Below, piece by piece: positions 1-7,741 of a stretch of 24,258 nucleotides of DNA. Position 1 is the first letter of the stretch, and every line of letters begins with the position of its first letter. The notes beneath the pieces are model-generated. The model was not told the DNA's origin and did not search any database. It saw only the letters and a program-made list of their open reading frames with translations. The translations under genes and the position numbers were made by a program. Source of the stretch: Chitinophagaceae bacterium (GTDB taxonomy: Bacteria > Bacteroidota > Bacteroidia > Chitinophagales > Chitinophagaceae); the NCBI GenBank assembly GCA_025924755.1, contig JAICHT010000012.1:1-24258 (forward strand), in the 5' to 3' direction.

Positions 1-488
1 ATGATAGCCTGAAAGGGACACCTGACCGGGTAGCTAAAATGTACGTGAAAGAAATATTTAGTGGCCTGAACCCTGAAAACAAACCTGATACTACACTTTT
101 TGAAAATAAATACAGCTACAGGGAGATGTTAGTCGAAAAAAACATTACTGTTTATTCCTGCTGCGAGCATCATTTTGCGCCAATCATAGGCAAAGCCCAT
201 ATAGCTTATTTTCCAAATGGGAACGTAATTGGATTATCTAAGATGAACCGCATAGTACAATATTATAGCAGAAGGCCACAGGTGCAGGAAAGGTTAACCG
301 AACAGATAGCCGCAGCCCTGAAAGAAGCCTTACATACCGAAGACGTTGCTGTTATGATTGATGCAGTACATCTTTGTGTGGCATCAAGAGGCGTAAGTGA
401 TATTTCCAGCAGTACCATTACAAGTCATTATTCGGGTAAGTTTAAAAATGAAGCAACGAAAAAAGAATTTCTGTTATTTCTTAAATAA
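1..488 (+). CDS. folE: GTP cyclohydrolase I, 3' part (5' end outside window)
   Basis: Converts GTP to 7,8-dihydroneopterin triphosphate and formate, the first step of folate and other pterin pathways, in the cytoplasm. The frame is open to the left edge: codons from position 3 read DSLKGTPDRVAKM, a typical FolE segment before the ATG at 39, so that ATG is internal and the gene begins outside the window. The zinc and catalytic motif CCEHH lies at 159-173, the third zinc-ligand cysteine follows in LCVASRGV near 375, and the C-terminal segment SDISSSTITSHYSG is characteristic. About 161 residues are present; full-length FolE is usually about 190-220. The next gene on the same strand starts 50 nt downstream. 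I see no terminator between them, so cotranscription is possible. Confidence 0.95.
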   Translation, partial: DSLKGTPDRVAKMYVKEIFSGLNPENKPDTTLFENKYSYREMLVEKNITVYSCCEHHFAPIIGKAHIAYFPNGNVIGLSKMNRIVQYYSRRPQVQERLTEQIAAALKEALHTEDVAVMIDAVHLCVASRGVSDISSSTITSHYSGKFKNEATKKEFLLFLK

Positions 489-538
489 TTTATGGAGAGA
501 CGTTGCAACTCTTTTACCAATAGATTAATAAAACGAAT

Positions 539-1204
539 ATGGAACATATCATCAAAATAAAAACAATAGAACGACTGACACATAATGTGAAAAGATTTCA
601 ATGTGAAAAGCCTGCTGATTATGCCTTCATTCCCGGTCAGGCAACAGAAGTGGCCATCAATAAAAAAGGATGGGAAACCGAAAAGCGGCCCTTTACGTTT
701 ACTTCCCTCAACGAATCTCCCAACCTTGAATTTACTATTAAGATGTATAACGATCACTCGGGAATGACCAATGAGCTGAATACATTGGAAGTTGGAGATG
801 AACTGATTATTGATGATGTATGGGGTGCTATTGAATACAAAGGACCGGGCTACTTTATTGCAGGCGGAGCTGGCATCACCCCTTTCATTGCTATATTACG
901 ACAGTTGCACAAAGAAAACAGGTTAGCAGGCAATAAGCTCTTTTTTTCAAATAAAACGGAAGCGGATATTATACTTCGGCCGGAACTAACCTCCATGCTC
1001 TGTTCTAATGCCATATATACAATCACGAACGAACAAAGTAACAACTACCACACAGGTCATATCAACGAGCAATTTCTTAAAACATACGTGGATGATTTTA
1101 GCAAGCATTTCTATTTATGTGGTCCTCCCCAAATGGTAGAAGCCCTGCAGGATATTTTAATTAAGTTAGGAGCTTCACCCGAAGCTGTGGTTTTTGAAAA
1201 GTAG
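539..1204 (+). CDS. Ferredoxin-NADP reductase-like flavoprotein (FAD/NAD(P)-binding oxidoreductase)
   Basis: A 221-residue protein of the ferredoxin-NADP+ reductase superfamily. The N-terminal beta-barrel carries the FAD-binding motif RPFTFTS (residues 50-56). The Rossmann domain carries GGAGITP (109-115) and CGPPQM (194-199), which bind the nicotinamide nucleotide. There is no 2Fe-2S cysteine motif, so it is a reductase module alone and presumably passes electrons between NAD(P)H and a separate ferredoxin, flavodoxin or flavoprotein. The partner is not encoded nearby. The ATG at 539 directly precedes the first barrel strand. It lies 50 nt after folE; the physiological substrate cannot be told from sequence. 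Confidence 0.85.
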   Translation: MEHIIKIKTIERLTHNVKRFQCEKPADYAFIPGQATEVAINKKGWETEKRPFTFTSLNESPNLEFTIKMYNDHSGMTNELNTLEVGDELIIDDVWGAIEYKGPGYFIAGGAGITPFIAILRQLHKENRLAGNKLFFSNKTEADIILRPELTSMLCSNAIYTITNEQSNNYHTGHINEQFLKTYVDDFSKHFYLCGPPQMVEALQDILIKLGASPEAVVFEK

Positions 1205-1284
1205 CTAAAATAAGGAAAGCAAACGTAAGTAAAGCAATGGCTGCAATATAGGTTCAAGCAATAATGCGATGCCCAGAGGTTTAG

Positions 1285-1323
1285 ATCAAGAGCATAGTAA
1301 GACAGGAGCGGCTTGATTTTTTT
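1285..1323 (+). terminator. Weak candidate terminator after the flavoprotein gene
   Basis: ATCAAG (1285-1290) can pair with CTTGAT (1312-1317), and a run of seven T residues follows (1317-1323). The 6-bp stem has a long loop of about 21 nt, so this is a weak rho-independent terminator at best. It lies in the 131-nt gap before the endonuclease V gene; nothing else recognisable is in that gap. Confidence 0.3.
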
Positions 1324-1335
1324 ATTTCTCTTTTC

Positions 1336-2016
1336 ATGATAGTAGCCGACTATAATAACCTCTCTCCTGAAAAAGCTATTGCACTTCAGCAACAATTAAG
1401 GACACAGATTCAGTTAACGCCATTACAAAAAGAAGTTACGACGATTGGCGGAGCCGACATTTCTTTTAATAAATATTCGGAAACCGTGTATGCAGGTATT
1501 GTAGTACTAAGTTATCCTGCTTTACAAGTGATACATAAAGCAGCCGTGATAACTACCGTTACTTTTCCGTATATACCCGGTTTGCTTGCGTTTAGAGAAG
1601 TACCAGCCCTTGCCCAGGCATGGGATAAATTAGCTATCAAACCAAATGTATTAGTATTAGATGGTCATGGTATTGCCCATCCTCGTCGTATGGGTATTGC
1701 TACCCATTTTGGAATTATAGCCGGTATACCTACTATTGGCTGTGCTAAAAGTCTGTTAACCGGAAAGTATAACGATTTGGGCGATCATGCTTTTGACACA
1801 ACTCCATTGATTTCTAAAAACGAAATAATAGGTACGGTGCTACGGACAAAACAAAAAACAAACCCGGTATTTGTATCGCCGGGCAATTTAATAACTATGG
1901 AAGAAAGTGTGCAGTTGATTAAAAATTGTGTAGTAAAATACCGGATACCTACCCCTACCCGCTTAGCACATAATTATGTAAATGAAGTAAGGGTGAAAGG
2001 TGCCGTAGATGAATAG
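1336..2016 (+). CDS. nfi: Endonuclease V (deoxyinosine 3' endonuclease)
   Basis: Initiates repair of deaminated adenine by cutting the strand at the second phosphodiester bond 3' of deoxyinosine; Mg2+ dependent. The 226-residue length is normal. Family motifs are present in order: GGADISF with the first catalytic Asp (D41), the strand-separating wedge PYIPG (78-82), FREVP with the catalytic Glu (E88), LDGHGIAHPRR with the catalytic Asp (D109), and PTIGCAKSLL. All three metal-binding acidic residues are retained. The ATG at 1336 gives the expected N-terminal length. The gene is convergent with the small membrane protein gene ending at 2056, 39 nt away, and I see no convincing terminator there. 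No operon partner is evident. Confidence 0.95.
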   Translation: MIVADYNNLSPEKAIALQQQLRTQIQLTPLQKEVTTIGGADISFNKYSETVYAGIVVLSYPALQVIHKAAVITTVTFPYIPGLLAFREVPALAQAWDKLAIKPNVLVLDGHGIAHPRRMGIATHFGIIAGIPTIGCAKSLLTGKYNDLGDHAFDTTPLISKNEIIGTVLRTKQKTNPVFVSPGNLITMEESVQLIKNCVVKYRIPTPTRLAHNYVNEVRVKGAVDE

Positions 2017-2055
2017 TAACAATTACTTACCAAGTATATTAAATGACACGTATCA

Positions 2056-2250
2056 TCAGGGCTGCTCACCGAAATAAAACATAATGGCAATGCCAATTGC
2101 AAAAAGAAGAAAAAGAGAGATGTAATGCCATTTTAAATAAAAAGCTTCTTTCTTTTCCTGTGCTTTAATATGATAACGTATAAATTGCAGATAGCAAAAA
2201 AGCCCGAATAAACCACTTATAATAGCTGCACCAATTAATAGTCGTAGCAT
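2056..2250 (-). CDS. Small two-helix membrane protein, unknown function
   Basis: A 64-residue protein with two hydrophobic segments (about residues 3-24 and 43-59) separated by a charged loop containing KAQEKKE, so probably a two-pass inner-membrane protein. I do not recognise the family. Its ATG overlaps the stop codon of the SUI1-like gene by one base (TAATG at 2252-2248), which suggests translational coupling and supports its being a real gene. It is the last gene of the nadC-yciH run. Confidence 0.6.
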   Translation of the reverse strand: MLRLLIGAAIISGLFGLFCYLQFIRYHIKAQEKKEAFYLKWHYISLFLLFAIGIAIMFYFGEQP

Positions 2251-2597
2251 TATCCTATTTTCTTTGCATTTTTATAGCCGTTCTTCAGTAGCCACTGTAG
2301 CACTTTCTCTCTTTGATCACCCTGGATAATAATTTCATTATCCTTAGCCGAACCACCGGTGCCACAAAAGTTTTTCAATTGCTTACCTAATAGCTGCAAG
2401 TCTTCATCTGTCCCTACAAAACCACTAATTAACGTAACTGTTTTACCACCTCTGTGTTTTGTTTCCAGCTTTACTTTTAATTTCTGTTGCTGTGGCGGTA
2501 AAGTTTCCCCACTCTCCTGTTCTTCACTTTCAAAACGAAAGCCTGGGTCTGTGCTATATACAAATCCACTTTTATCTGGTTTATTCTTCTTACTCAT
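2250..2597 (-). CDS. yciH: SUI1/eIF1-like translation factor (YciH family)
   Basis: A 115-residue protein whose C-terminal two thirds (about residues 37-115) match the SUI1/eIF1 fold. Recognisable parts are KVKLETKHRGGKTVTLISGF, the segment LQLLGKQLKNFCGTGGSAK and the closing IIIQGDQREKVLQWLLKNGY. Bacterial YciH proteins resemble eukaryotic eIF1 and are thought to affect start-codon selection or translation under stress, but their role is not well settled. The first 35 residues are hydrophilic and probably disordered. The gene lies 33 nt after nadC on the same strand and overlaps the next gene by one base. Confidence 0.85.
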   Translation of the reverse strand: MSKKNKPDKSGFVYSTDPGFRFESEEQESGETLPPQQQKLKVKLETKHRGGKTVTLISGFVGTDEDLQLLGKQLKNFCGTGGSAKDNEIIIQGDQREKVLQWLLKNGYKNAKKIG

Positions 2598-2630
2598 ATT
2601 GAAAACTTATTACTTAAAACTTACCACTTA

Positions 2631-3494
2631 CTACTCCATCACTGCTTTTAAACTTAAATCTAAACTCTTAGCCTGGTGTATTAAGCCGCCTACGCTTACA
2701 TAATCCACACCTGTTTCGGCATATTGTTGTATGGTATCTAAATTAATACCACCGCTGGCTTCTGTTTCAAAAGCACCATCAATGAGGTGTAAGGCTTCTG
2801 TTATTTGTTGAGGCGAAAAGTTATCGAGCATCACTCTTAATACTTTATCCTTTCCTATGGACACCACTTTTTTTACATCTTCCAATGATCTTGTTTCTAC
2901 TTCAATTTTTAAATGCGGCTTTACATTGATTACATACTTATGGGCACGGTTAATAGCTTCTTCTATTCCACCACAATAATCAATATGGTTATCTTTCAGC
3001 ATAATCATATCAAATAACCCAAACCGATGGTTTACACCTCCGCCAATGCGAACCGCTTCTTTTTCCAATAACCGGAAGTTAGGCGTTGTTTTACGGGTAT
3101 CGAGCAGTTTGGTTTTATAGCCTTTCAGTTTGTCGGTATATAGTTTTGTCTGGGTAGCAATACCACTCATGCGTTGCATGCAGTTCAATACCAGGCGTTC
3201 GCATTGCAAAATAGTATGCACCGAAGTTTCTACCTCAAATGCTTTTTCTCCTGCCTTCATTTCCTCCCCATCATTTTTATACCGGATGAAGTTAGCGGCA
3301 GGTTTTTTATATTTAAAAATCTTTTCAGCCACATCAACACCGGCCAATATACCATCCTGCTTTACTTTTAGCACGGCCTTTCCTTTAGCATCGGCCGGAA
3401 TGCAACATAAAGTAGAGTGGTCGCCGTCGCCGACATCTTCCTGTAAAGCCGCATCAATTAATAGATGTAACCGGGCATCAAAATCCTGTATCAT
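2631..3494 (-). CDS. nadC: Nicotinate-nucleotide pyrophosphorylase, carboxylating (quinolinate phosphoribosyltransferase)
   Basis: Makes nicotinate mononucleotide from quinolinate and PRPP, releasing CO2 and pyrophosphate, in de novo NAD synthesis. Numbered from the chosen start (287 residues), the motifs are ERLVLN (99-104), DTRKTTP (132-138), GGGVNHRFGLFD (151-162) and KDNH (167-170), followed by the TIM-barrel phosphate-binding SVGGLIH near the C-terminus. The frame is open for 55 more codons upstream, but those would cross the terminator at 3499-3527 and lie outside family length, so the ATG at 3494 is chosen. nadA and nadB are not in the window. It sits beside a DUF4783 gene, a neighbourhood I recall from other Bacteroidota, and probably forms a unit with yciH and the small membrane protein. 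Confidence 0.95.
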   Translation of the reverse strand: MIQDFDARLHLLIDAALQEDVGDGDHSTLCCIPADAKGKAVLKVKQDGILAGVDVAEKIFKYKKPAANFIRYKNDGEEMKAGEKAFEVETSVHTILQCERLVLNCMQRMSGIATQTKLYTDKLKGYKTKLLDTRKTTPNFRLLEKEAVRIGGGVNHRFGLFDMIMLKDNHIDYCGGIEEAINRAHKYVINVKPHLKIEVETRSLEDVKKVVSIGKDKVLRVMLDNFSPQQITEALHLIDGAFETEASGGINLDTIQQYAETGVDYVSVGGLIHQAKSLDLSLKAVME

Positions 3495-3498
3495 ATTA

Positions 3499-3527
3499 CA
3501 AAAATAAAAAGCCCTGCATTGCAGGGC
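3499..3527 (-). terminator. Rho-independent terminator after the DUF4783 gene
   Basis: GCCCTGCA (3511-3518) and TGCAGGGC (3520-3527) form an almost perfect palindrome. On the minus strand it is followed by TTTTTATTTTTG (3499-3510). It lies between the DUF4783 stop and the nadC start. The T-rich tail also contains TATTTTTG (3499-3506 read on the minus strand), a match to the TAnnTTTG -7 element, so terminator and nadC promoter may overlap. Confidence 0.75.
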
Positions 3528-3550
3528 ACTGTTATTAGATACTATTTCTT

Positions 3551-3943
3551 TTATTCTGCCTGAAACCGGATTTCCTTTACTACCTGTACACTGCTTTTTT
3601 GTTTCATAAATACCGTAGTGCGGTAACTGCCTGTTTTGGTTTGCAGCGTACCAATACAAAACTGGTTGCCACCCGTATCGCCGGAATGTTTTACATCAAA
3701 AGTTTTTACTTCATTGGCCGTAAAAAAGTTTTGCAAAATATCCAGAGCCTGCGCTTTAGTATAGGTGTCGGTTTTATCGGGCAGCGCTACCTGAACCGAG
3801 TTATCCATATACTTTGCCAGTTCAGTAGCGTTGCCCGAGCGCAAAGCGCTGATCACTTCATCCAGCCCACTTTGCTTTGCAAACGAGCTGATAAAAAAAA
3901 CAAATAAAAAAGAAATAAAGGGTAAAATTTTTTGCATAAGCAT
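3551..3943 (-). CDS. DUF4783 family exported protein
   Basis: A 130-residue protein with an N-terminal signal peptide (hydrophobic residues about 5-20, likely cleavage after SSFA). The mature part, beginning around KQSGLDEVISALRSGNATELAKYM, has the helix and curved-sheet character of NTF2-like proteins and matches DUF4783, a Bacteroidota family. Its function is unknown; it is expected in the periplasm or at the cell surface. Two in-frame ATGs (3943 and 3937) are both plausible starts and give nearly the same signal peptide. A terminator follows, so it is probably monocistronic. It is divergent from gpmI across 116 nt. Confidence 0.75.
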   Translation of the reverse strand: MLMQKILPFISFLFVFFISSFAKQSGLDEVISALRSGNATELAKYMDNSVQVALPDKTDTYTKAQALDILQNFFTANEVKTFDVKHSGDTGGNQFCIGTLQTKTGSYRTTVFMKQKSSVQVVKEIRFQAE

Positions 3944-4027
3944 GAATATTATTAAACGTTAAAAGATCTGTGTGGATGTTTAAGAAGCTTGTACCAATCT
4001 AAATTAAACAAAACCTGTACCTTTTCA

Positions 4028-4035
4028 TAGTTTTG
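4028..4035 (+). promoter_or_regulatory. Candidate -7 element of the gpmI promoter
   Basis: TAGTTTTG matches the Bacteroidota -7 consensus TAnnTTTG and ends 24 nt before the gpmI ATG. I see no clear TTG at the -33 position, so support is only the -7 match and its location. Confidence 0.4.
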
Positions 4036-4059
4036 CGTCTTAAATATTAGAAAGCACTT

Positions 4060-5586
4060 ATGTCAAAGCGAAAAGTTATTCTTATAATAATGGATGGATG
4101 GGGACTTGGAAAAGTGAAATCATCCGATGCAATTCAGAATGCAAACGTTCCTTTTGTACAGTCGTTATACGGTAAATATCCTCATACTACATTGGTTACC
4201 TGCGGCGAAGCGGTTGGCTTGCCCGAAGGACAGATGGGTAATTCCGAAGTGGGTCACTTAAACCTGGGTGCAGGGCGGGTAGTATATCAGGAGTTGCAGC
4301 GCATAAACGTAGCCGTAAGAGATGGTGAATTTGCAAAAAACGAGGAACTGCTCGCTGCTATTTCCTATGCACTGGAAAATAAAAAACCGCTGCACCTGAT
4401 AGGGCTGGTAAGTAACGGTGGCGTACACTCGCATATCAATCATGTAAAAGCCATATTGGATGCATGCGAAAGCCAGGGATTGAAAGAAGTATATATACAT
4501 GCGTTTACAGATGGCCGTGATACGGATCCTAAAAGCGGACTGGGATTAATTGAAGATTTGCAACAGCACGCCGATAAGACCGTGGGACAGATCGCATCAG
4601 TAAGCGGCCGGTATTATGCTATGGACCGCGATAACCGCTGGGAACGCGTGAAGCTGGCATATGATGCCCTGGTAAAAGGTATTGGCGCAACAGCCGCCAG
4701 CGCTAAAGAAGCAGTGGTACAATCGTACCAGCAAAATGTAACCGACGAATTTATAAAACCTACGGTTATTGAAAAGAATCAGAAGCCTATAGCCACCATA
4801 CAAGATGGCGATGCGGTAATTTGTTTCAACTTCAGAACCGACCGGTGCCGGGAAATTACCAAAGCACTGACGCAGATGGATTTTCCGGATCAGAACATGC
4901 ACAAGCTGAATTTGCATTATACTACCATGACCGAATATGATGCTACATTTAAAAACGTGCATGTCATATTTGAAAATGACAACCTGAATAATACATTAGG
5001 CGAGATATTGCAACAACATCACTTAAAGCAAATACGCATTGCCGAAACTGAAAAATATCCACACGTTACTTTCTTTTTCAATGGCGGCAGAGAACAACCG
5101 TTTGAAGGCGAAAAACGCATTATGGCGCCATCACCAAAAGTAGCAACCTATGATTTAAAACCCGAAATGAGCGCCTATGAAGTAACGGCGGCTATTGTGC
5201 CGGAGATAGAAGCAGAATCGGCTGATTTCATTTGCTTAAATTTTGCCAATGCTGATATGGTGGGCCATACCGGTGTATGGGATGCTGTGGTGAAGGCTGT
5301 AGAAACCGTTGATAAATGTGTAGAGAAAGTTGTAACCGCCGCATTGGCACATGGGTATACCGTATTTTTAACGGCCGATCATGGCAATGCCGATTACATT
5401 ATTAATGAAGATGGATCGCCCAATACTGCGCATACACTCAACCTGGTGCCATTTTTCATTATCGACAAAGAATGGAAAGGTAAAATTAAACCCGGCAAAT
5501 TGGGAGACCTGGCCCCTACGATTTTAACGGTATTAGGTATACCCATACCCAAAGAAATGACAGGCAATATATTGATGGAAGACTAG
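4060..5586 (+). CDS. gpmI: 2,3-bisphosphoglycerate-independent phosphoglycerate mutase
   Basis: Interconverts 3-phosphoglycerate and 2-phosphoglycerate in glycolysis and gluconeogenesis through a phosphoserine intermediate, using two Mn2+ ions. The 508-residue length is typical. The alkaline-phosphatase-fold motifs are complete: IIMDGWG with the first metal ligand (D12), GQMGNSEVGH with the nucleophilic serine (S62), GRYYAMDRDNRWERV in the transferase domain, FNFRTDR, HVTFFFNGG, DMVGHTG and TADHGNAD. The ATG at 4060 follows a candidate -7 element. A strong terminator lies 54 nt after the stop, so the gene is probably transcribed alone. Confidence 0.97.
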   Translation: MSKRKVILIIMDGWGLGKVKSSDAIQNANVPFVQSLYGKYPHTTLVTCGEAVGLPEGQMGNSEVGHLNLGAGRVVYQELQRINVAVRDGEFAKNEELLAAISYALENKKPLHLIGLVSNGGVHSHINHVKAILDACESQGLKEVYIHAFTDGRDTDPKSGLGLIEDLQQHADKTVGQIASVSGRYYAMDRDNRWERVKLAYDALVKGIGATAASAKEAVVQSYQQNVTDEFIKPTVIEKNQKPIATIQDGDAVICFNFRTDRCREITKALTQMDFPDQNMHKLNLHYTTMTEYDATFKNVHVIFENDNLNNTLGEILQQHHLKQIRIAETEKYPHVTFFFNGGREQPFEGEKRIMAPSPKVATYDLKPEMSAYEVTAAIVPEIEAESADFICLNFANADMVGHTGVWDAVVKAVETVDKCVEKVVTAALAHGYTVFLTADHGNADYIINEDGSPNTAHTLNLVPFFIIDKEWKGKIKPGKLGDLAPTILTVLGIPIPKEMTGNILMED

Positions 5587-5640
5587 AAAAGTTTTTAATT
5601 GTATTCGAAGAAATATTAACTCCTGGCGTACGACTATTAT

Positions 5641-5680
5641 AAGAAGCCTCTGAAATAATTGTTCAGAGGCTTCTTCTTTT
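5641..5680 (+). terminator. Strong terminator after gpmI
   Basis: AAGAAGCCTCTGAA (5641-5654) and TTCAGAGGCTTCTT (5662-5675) form a perfect 14-bp stem with a 7-nt loop, followed by CTTTT. It isolates gpmI from the ECF sigma gene. Confidence 0.85.
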
Positions 5681-5693
5681 CTGGAATGACGAT

Positions 5694-5748
5694 GTATTTT
5701 AATACAGCAGTATTTTAATAAAAATTCCTGAATCTTTTTATTAAAATA
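5694..5748. repeat. Three copies of an AT-rich 10-mer upstream of the ECF sigma gene
   Basis: TATTTTAATA occurs directly at 5695-5704 and 5711-5720 (both preceded by G) and inverted at 5739-5748. The second and third copies extend to a perfect 14-bp inverted repeat, TATTTTAATAAAAA (5711-5724) with TTTTTATTAAAATA (5735-5748), around a 10-nt loop. The cluster lies 63 to 118 nt before the sigma start codon and could be an operator. AT-rich DNA produces such repeats fairly often by chance. Confidence 0.5.
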
Positions 5749-5811
5749 TCCGATAACATGCAGCTTTCTACGCAAAAAATTGTCTAAATTACAGGCAACC
5801 ACAGGAGCAAT

Positions 5812-6390
5812 ATGACCGAGGAAGCCATTTTACAAGGCTGTTTAAACAATAATGCTGCAGCTCAAAAAAAGCTGTATGAAACGTACAGCGCTAAAATGTT
5901 GGCAGTTTGCTACCGGTATGCTCACAAAAGGGAAGATGCGGAAGATATGTTGCAGGAAGGATTTATAAAAGTATTTTCCCAAATGCAAACCTTTGAAAAC
6001 CGTGGTGCCTTTGAAGGATGGATACGAAAAATAATGGTGCACACCTGTATTAATGTTTTAAAGCGCAATAAAAAGTTCAATGAAAGTGTGGACATTATTC
6101 AGGCCAATGCATTGAGGGCAAAAGAAGACAATATTCCTTCCATTCTTCAGGCCAAGCAAGTAGTAGAATGTATACGACTATTGCCAATGGGCTATCGAAC
6201 GGTGTTAAACCTGTATGCTATTGAAGGCTATTCGCACCGCGAAATTGCCGGAATGCTGGATATAGAGGAAAGCACCAGTCGTAGTCAATATACCCGGGCC
6301 AAAGTAATGCTGGAGGATATTTTAATTAAGAAAAAAATTCTACAAAAACCAAAGGAACCCATATTTATAGCAGCCACACAAGGGCTTTAA
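5812..6390 (+). CDS. ECF-type RNA polymerase sigma factor
   Basis: A 192-residue sigma-70 family protein with only the two ECF domains. Region 2 (about residues 22-88) includes YRYAHKREDAEDMLQEGFIKVF and GAFEGWIRKIMVHTCINVLK, for -10 recognition and core binding. Region 4 (about 117-172) ends in a helix-turn-helix, GYSHREIAGMLDIEESTSRS, for -35 recognition. The 18-residue tail is not part of the conserved fold. The gene stands between a terminator upstream and, 26 nt downstream, a membrane protein with an anti-sigma-like N-terminus; the two probably form an operon ending at the terminator near 7742. No canonical TAnnTTTG promoter is seen upstream, which would fit a self-recognised promoter, but this is inference. 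Confidence 0.9.
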   Translation: MTEEAILQGCLNNNAAAQKKLYETYSAKMLAVCYRYAHKREDAEDMLQEGFIKVFSQMQTFENRGAFEGWIRKIMVHTCINVLKRNKKFNESVDIIQANALRAKEDNIPSILQAKQVVECIRLLPMGYRTVLNLYAIEGYSHREIAGMLDIEESTSRSQYTRAKVMLEDILIKKKILQKPKEPIFIAATQGL

Positions 6391-6416
6391 CCTAAATACA
6401 AAAATGCCGGCTGATT

Positions 6417-7718
6417 ATGCTACGGAACTTTAACCATGATGACTTTGAGCGATTCCTGAACAAAAATGCAGATCAGTTGAGGATGCAACCAACCGCTAAG
6501 GTTTGGGACAATATTTCCAAAAACATTCAAAAAAGGAAAAGGCGTTTCGGCTTTGTATTTAGTGCATTTTTAATTGCTTTATCTTTTGCAGGATATTATA
6601 TTGCAGATAACTATACTCCTTTTAAACCAGTAGCAAATGCACCGCACTCAAATTCTAAGAGTGCAGCATTGCCTTTACCGGCTACTGATATCAGGATACC
6701 TGTAAAAACGACATCGTCAAACAGCAACCGTTTAAAAAGGAGCTTGACAGCTACTTCATTGAAATCACCAGGCACTACTGATATTCAGCCCACAGTTACA
6801 TTCCTTCAAAAGGCGGCAGAGCCCCTAGCTGATGTAAACAAAACACAACCTTTAGAACTTTTAATTGGGGATAACAGCAACCTGGCCGTAGGTAATAGCA
6901 CTACTCTTCAAGAGCCGTTGATTTCTTTACAGCCATACAAACCGGCCCAAAAAGAAACGGCAACTGCATATAAATCCGTAGCTAAAAAACATAAATTAAG
7001 TTTTGAATTTTTCTTTACGCCTACAGTTAGCTATCGCAAGCTTACCGAAAATAAATCTTATATCAATGCTGTATCCCGTGTAAATGCACCTTATAACGTA
7101 GCCCCGCTTTACAATATTAACGACCTGGTTACGCATAAACCTGATATGGGCCTTGAGCTTGCTTTTTTGGGTAAATACCCGGTTTCTAAAAACGTGAAGC
7201 TGCGTGGTGGCCTTCAGTTTAATATGAGCCGCTATGAAATAAAAGCGCTTAACAATTATAATCCCCAGTTAACTACTATTGCTTTAAGCAGCCGCTACCC
7301 CAACAATACGGTTACTGCTGTATCAAACTATAGTAATAGCAATGCGTTTTATGCCGACTGGCTGCAGAATCTTTATTTTCAAATTTCTGTTCCTGTAGGC
7401 CTGGAAGCTACTATCGCTGGTAATAGTAAAATGCAGTGGGGAGTAGCAAGCACACTTCAACCCACACGTATTATTGGCGACAAAGCTTACCTGCTCTCAA
7501 GCGATTATAAAAATTATGCACAGGTACCCTGGTTAATTCGCCGCTGGAATTTAAATACCAGCTTTGAAACATTCATATCCTACTCCTCCGGCCACATACA
7601 ATGGCAGGTGGGGCCACAAGTTCGTTATCAGCTGCTTTCAAGCTTTATCAATAAATATCCTGTTAAAGAAAACCTATTTGATTTTGGCCTGAAAGTCGGG
7701 GTTTCCCTGCACAAATAA
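6417..7718 (+). CDS. Anti-sigma-like, single-helix protein with predicted C-terminal outer-membrane barrel
   Basis: A 433-residue protein in three parts. The N-terminus (1-43) is short, charged and cytoplasm-like, with DDFERFLNKNADQLRMQPTAKVW and a KRKRR stop-transfer cluster. One hydrophobic helix follows (44-62). A Ser/Thr/Pro-rich linker (about 65-192) leads to a region (about 194-433) rich in alternating amphipathic strands, ending in LFDFGLKVGVSLHK, as in outer-membrane beta-barrel domains. The position after an ECF sigma gene suggests that the N-terminus restrains the sigma factor, but it is too short for a classical zinc-binding anti-sigma domain and has no HxxxCxxC motif. The call rests on architecture and context, not on a named family. 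A terminator follows the gene. Confidence 0.65.
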   Translation: MLRNFNHDDFERFLNKNADQLRMQPTAKVWDNISKNIQKRKRRFGFVFSAFLIALSFAGYYIADNYTPFKPVANAPHSNSKSAALPLPATDIRIPVKTTSSNSNRLKRSLTATSLKSPGTTDIQPTVTFLQKAAEPLADVNKTQPLELLIGDNSNLAVGNSTTLQEPLISLQPYKPAQKETATAYKSVAKKHKLSFEFFFTPTVSYRKLTENKSYINAVSRVNAPYNVAPLYNINDLVTHKPDMGLELAFLGKYPVSKNVKLRGGLQFNMSRYEIKALNNYNPQLTTIALSSRYPNNTVTAVSNYSNSNAFYADWLQNLYFQISVPVGLEATIAGNSKMQWGVASTLQPTRIIGDKAYLLSSDYKNYAQVPWLIRRWNLNTSFETFISYSSGHIQWQVGPQVRYQLLSSFINKYPVKENLFDFGLKVGVSLHK

Positions 7719-7741
7719 CAGCTATACTAATTGCTTATAAC

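Noticed and set aside
1205..1335. Possible tRNA, suggested by GGTTCAAGC near 1252
   Set aside because: No matching acceptor, D or anticodon stems can be drawn around it.
3130..3507. Open frame of 125 codons antisense to nadC
   Set aside because: Composition is that of a reverse-strand shadow, with no recognisable motif; nadC on the other strand is certain.
3495..3659. 55-codon N-terminal extension of nadC
   Set aside because: It reads through a terminator hairpin and exceeds normal NadC length; the ATG at 3494 gives the conserved N-terminus.
6403..6432. Nine-codon open frame (MPADYATEL) overlapping the start of the anti-sigma-like gene
   Set aside because: Too short to support, and no ribosome-binding signal distinguishes it; a leader peptide role would be speculation.
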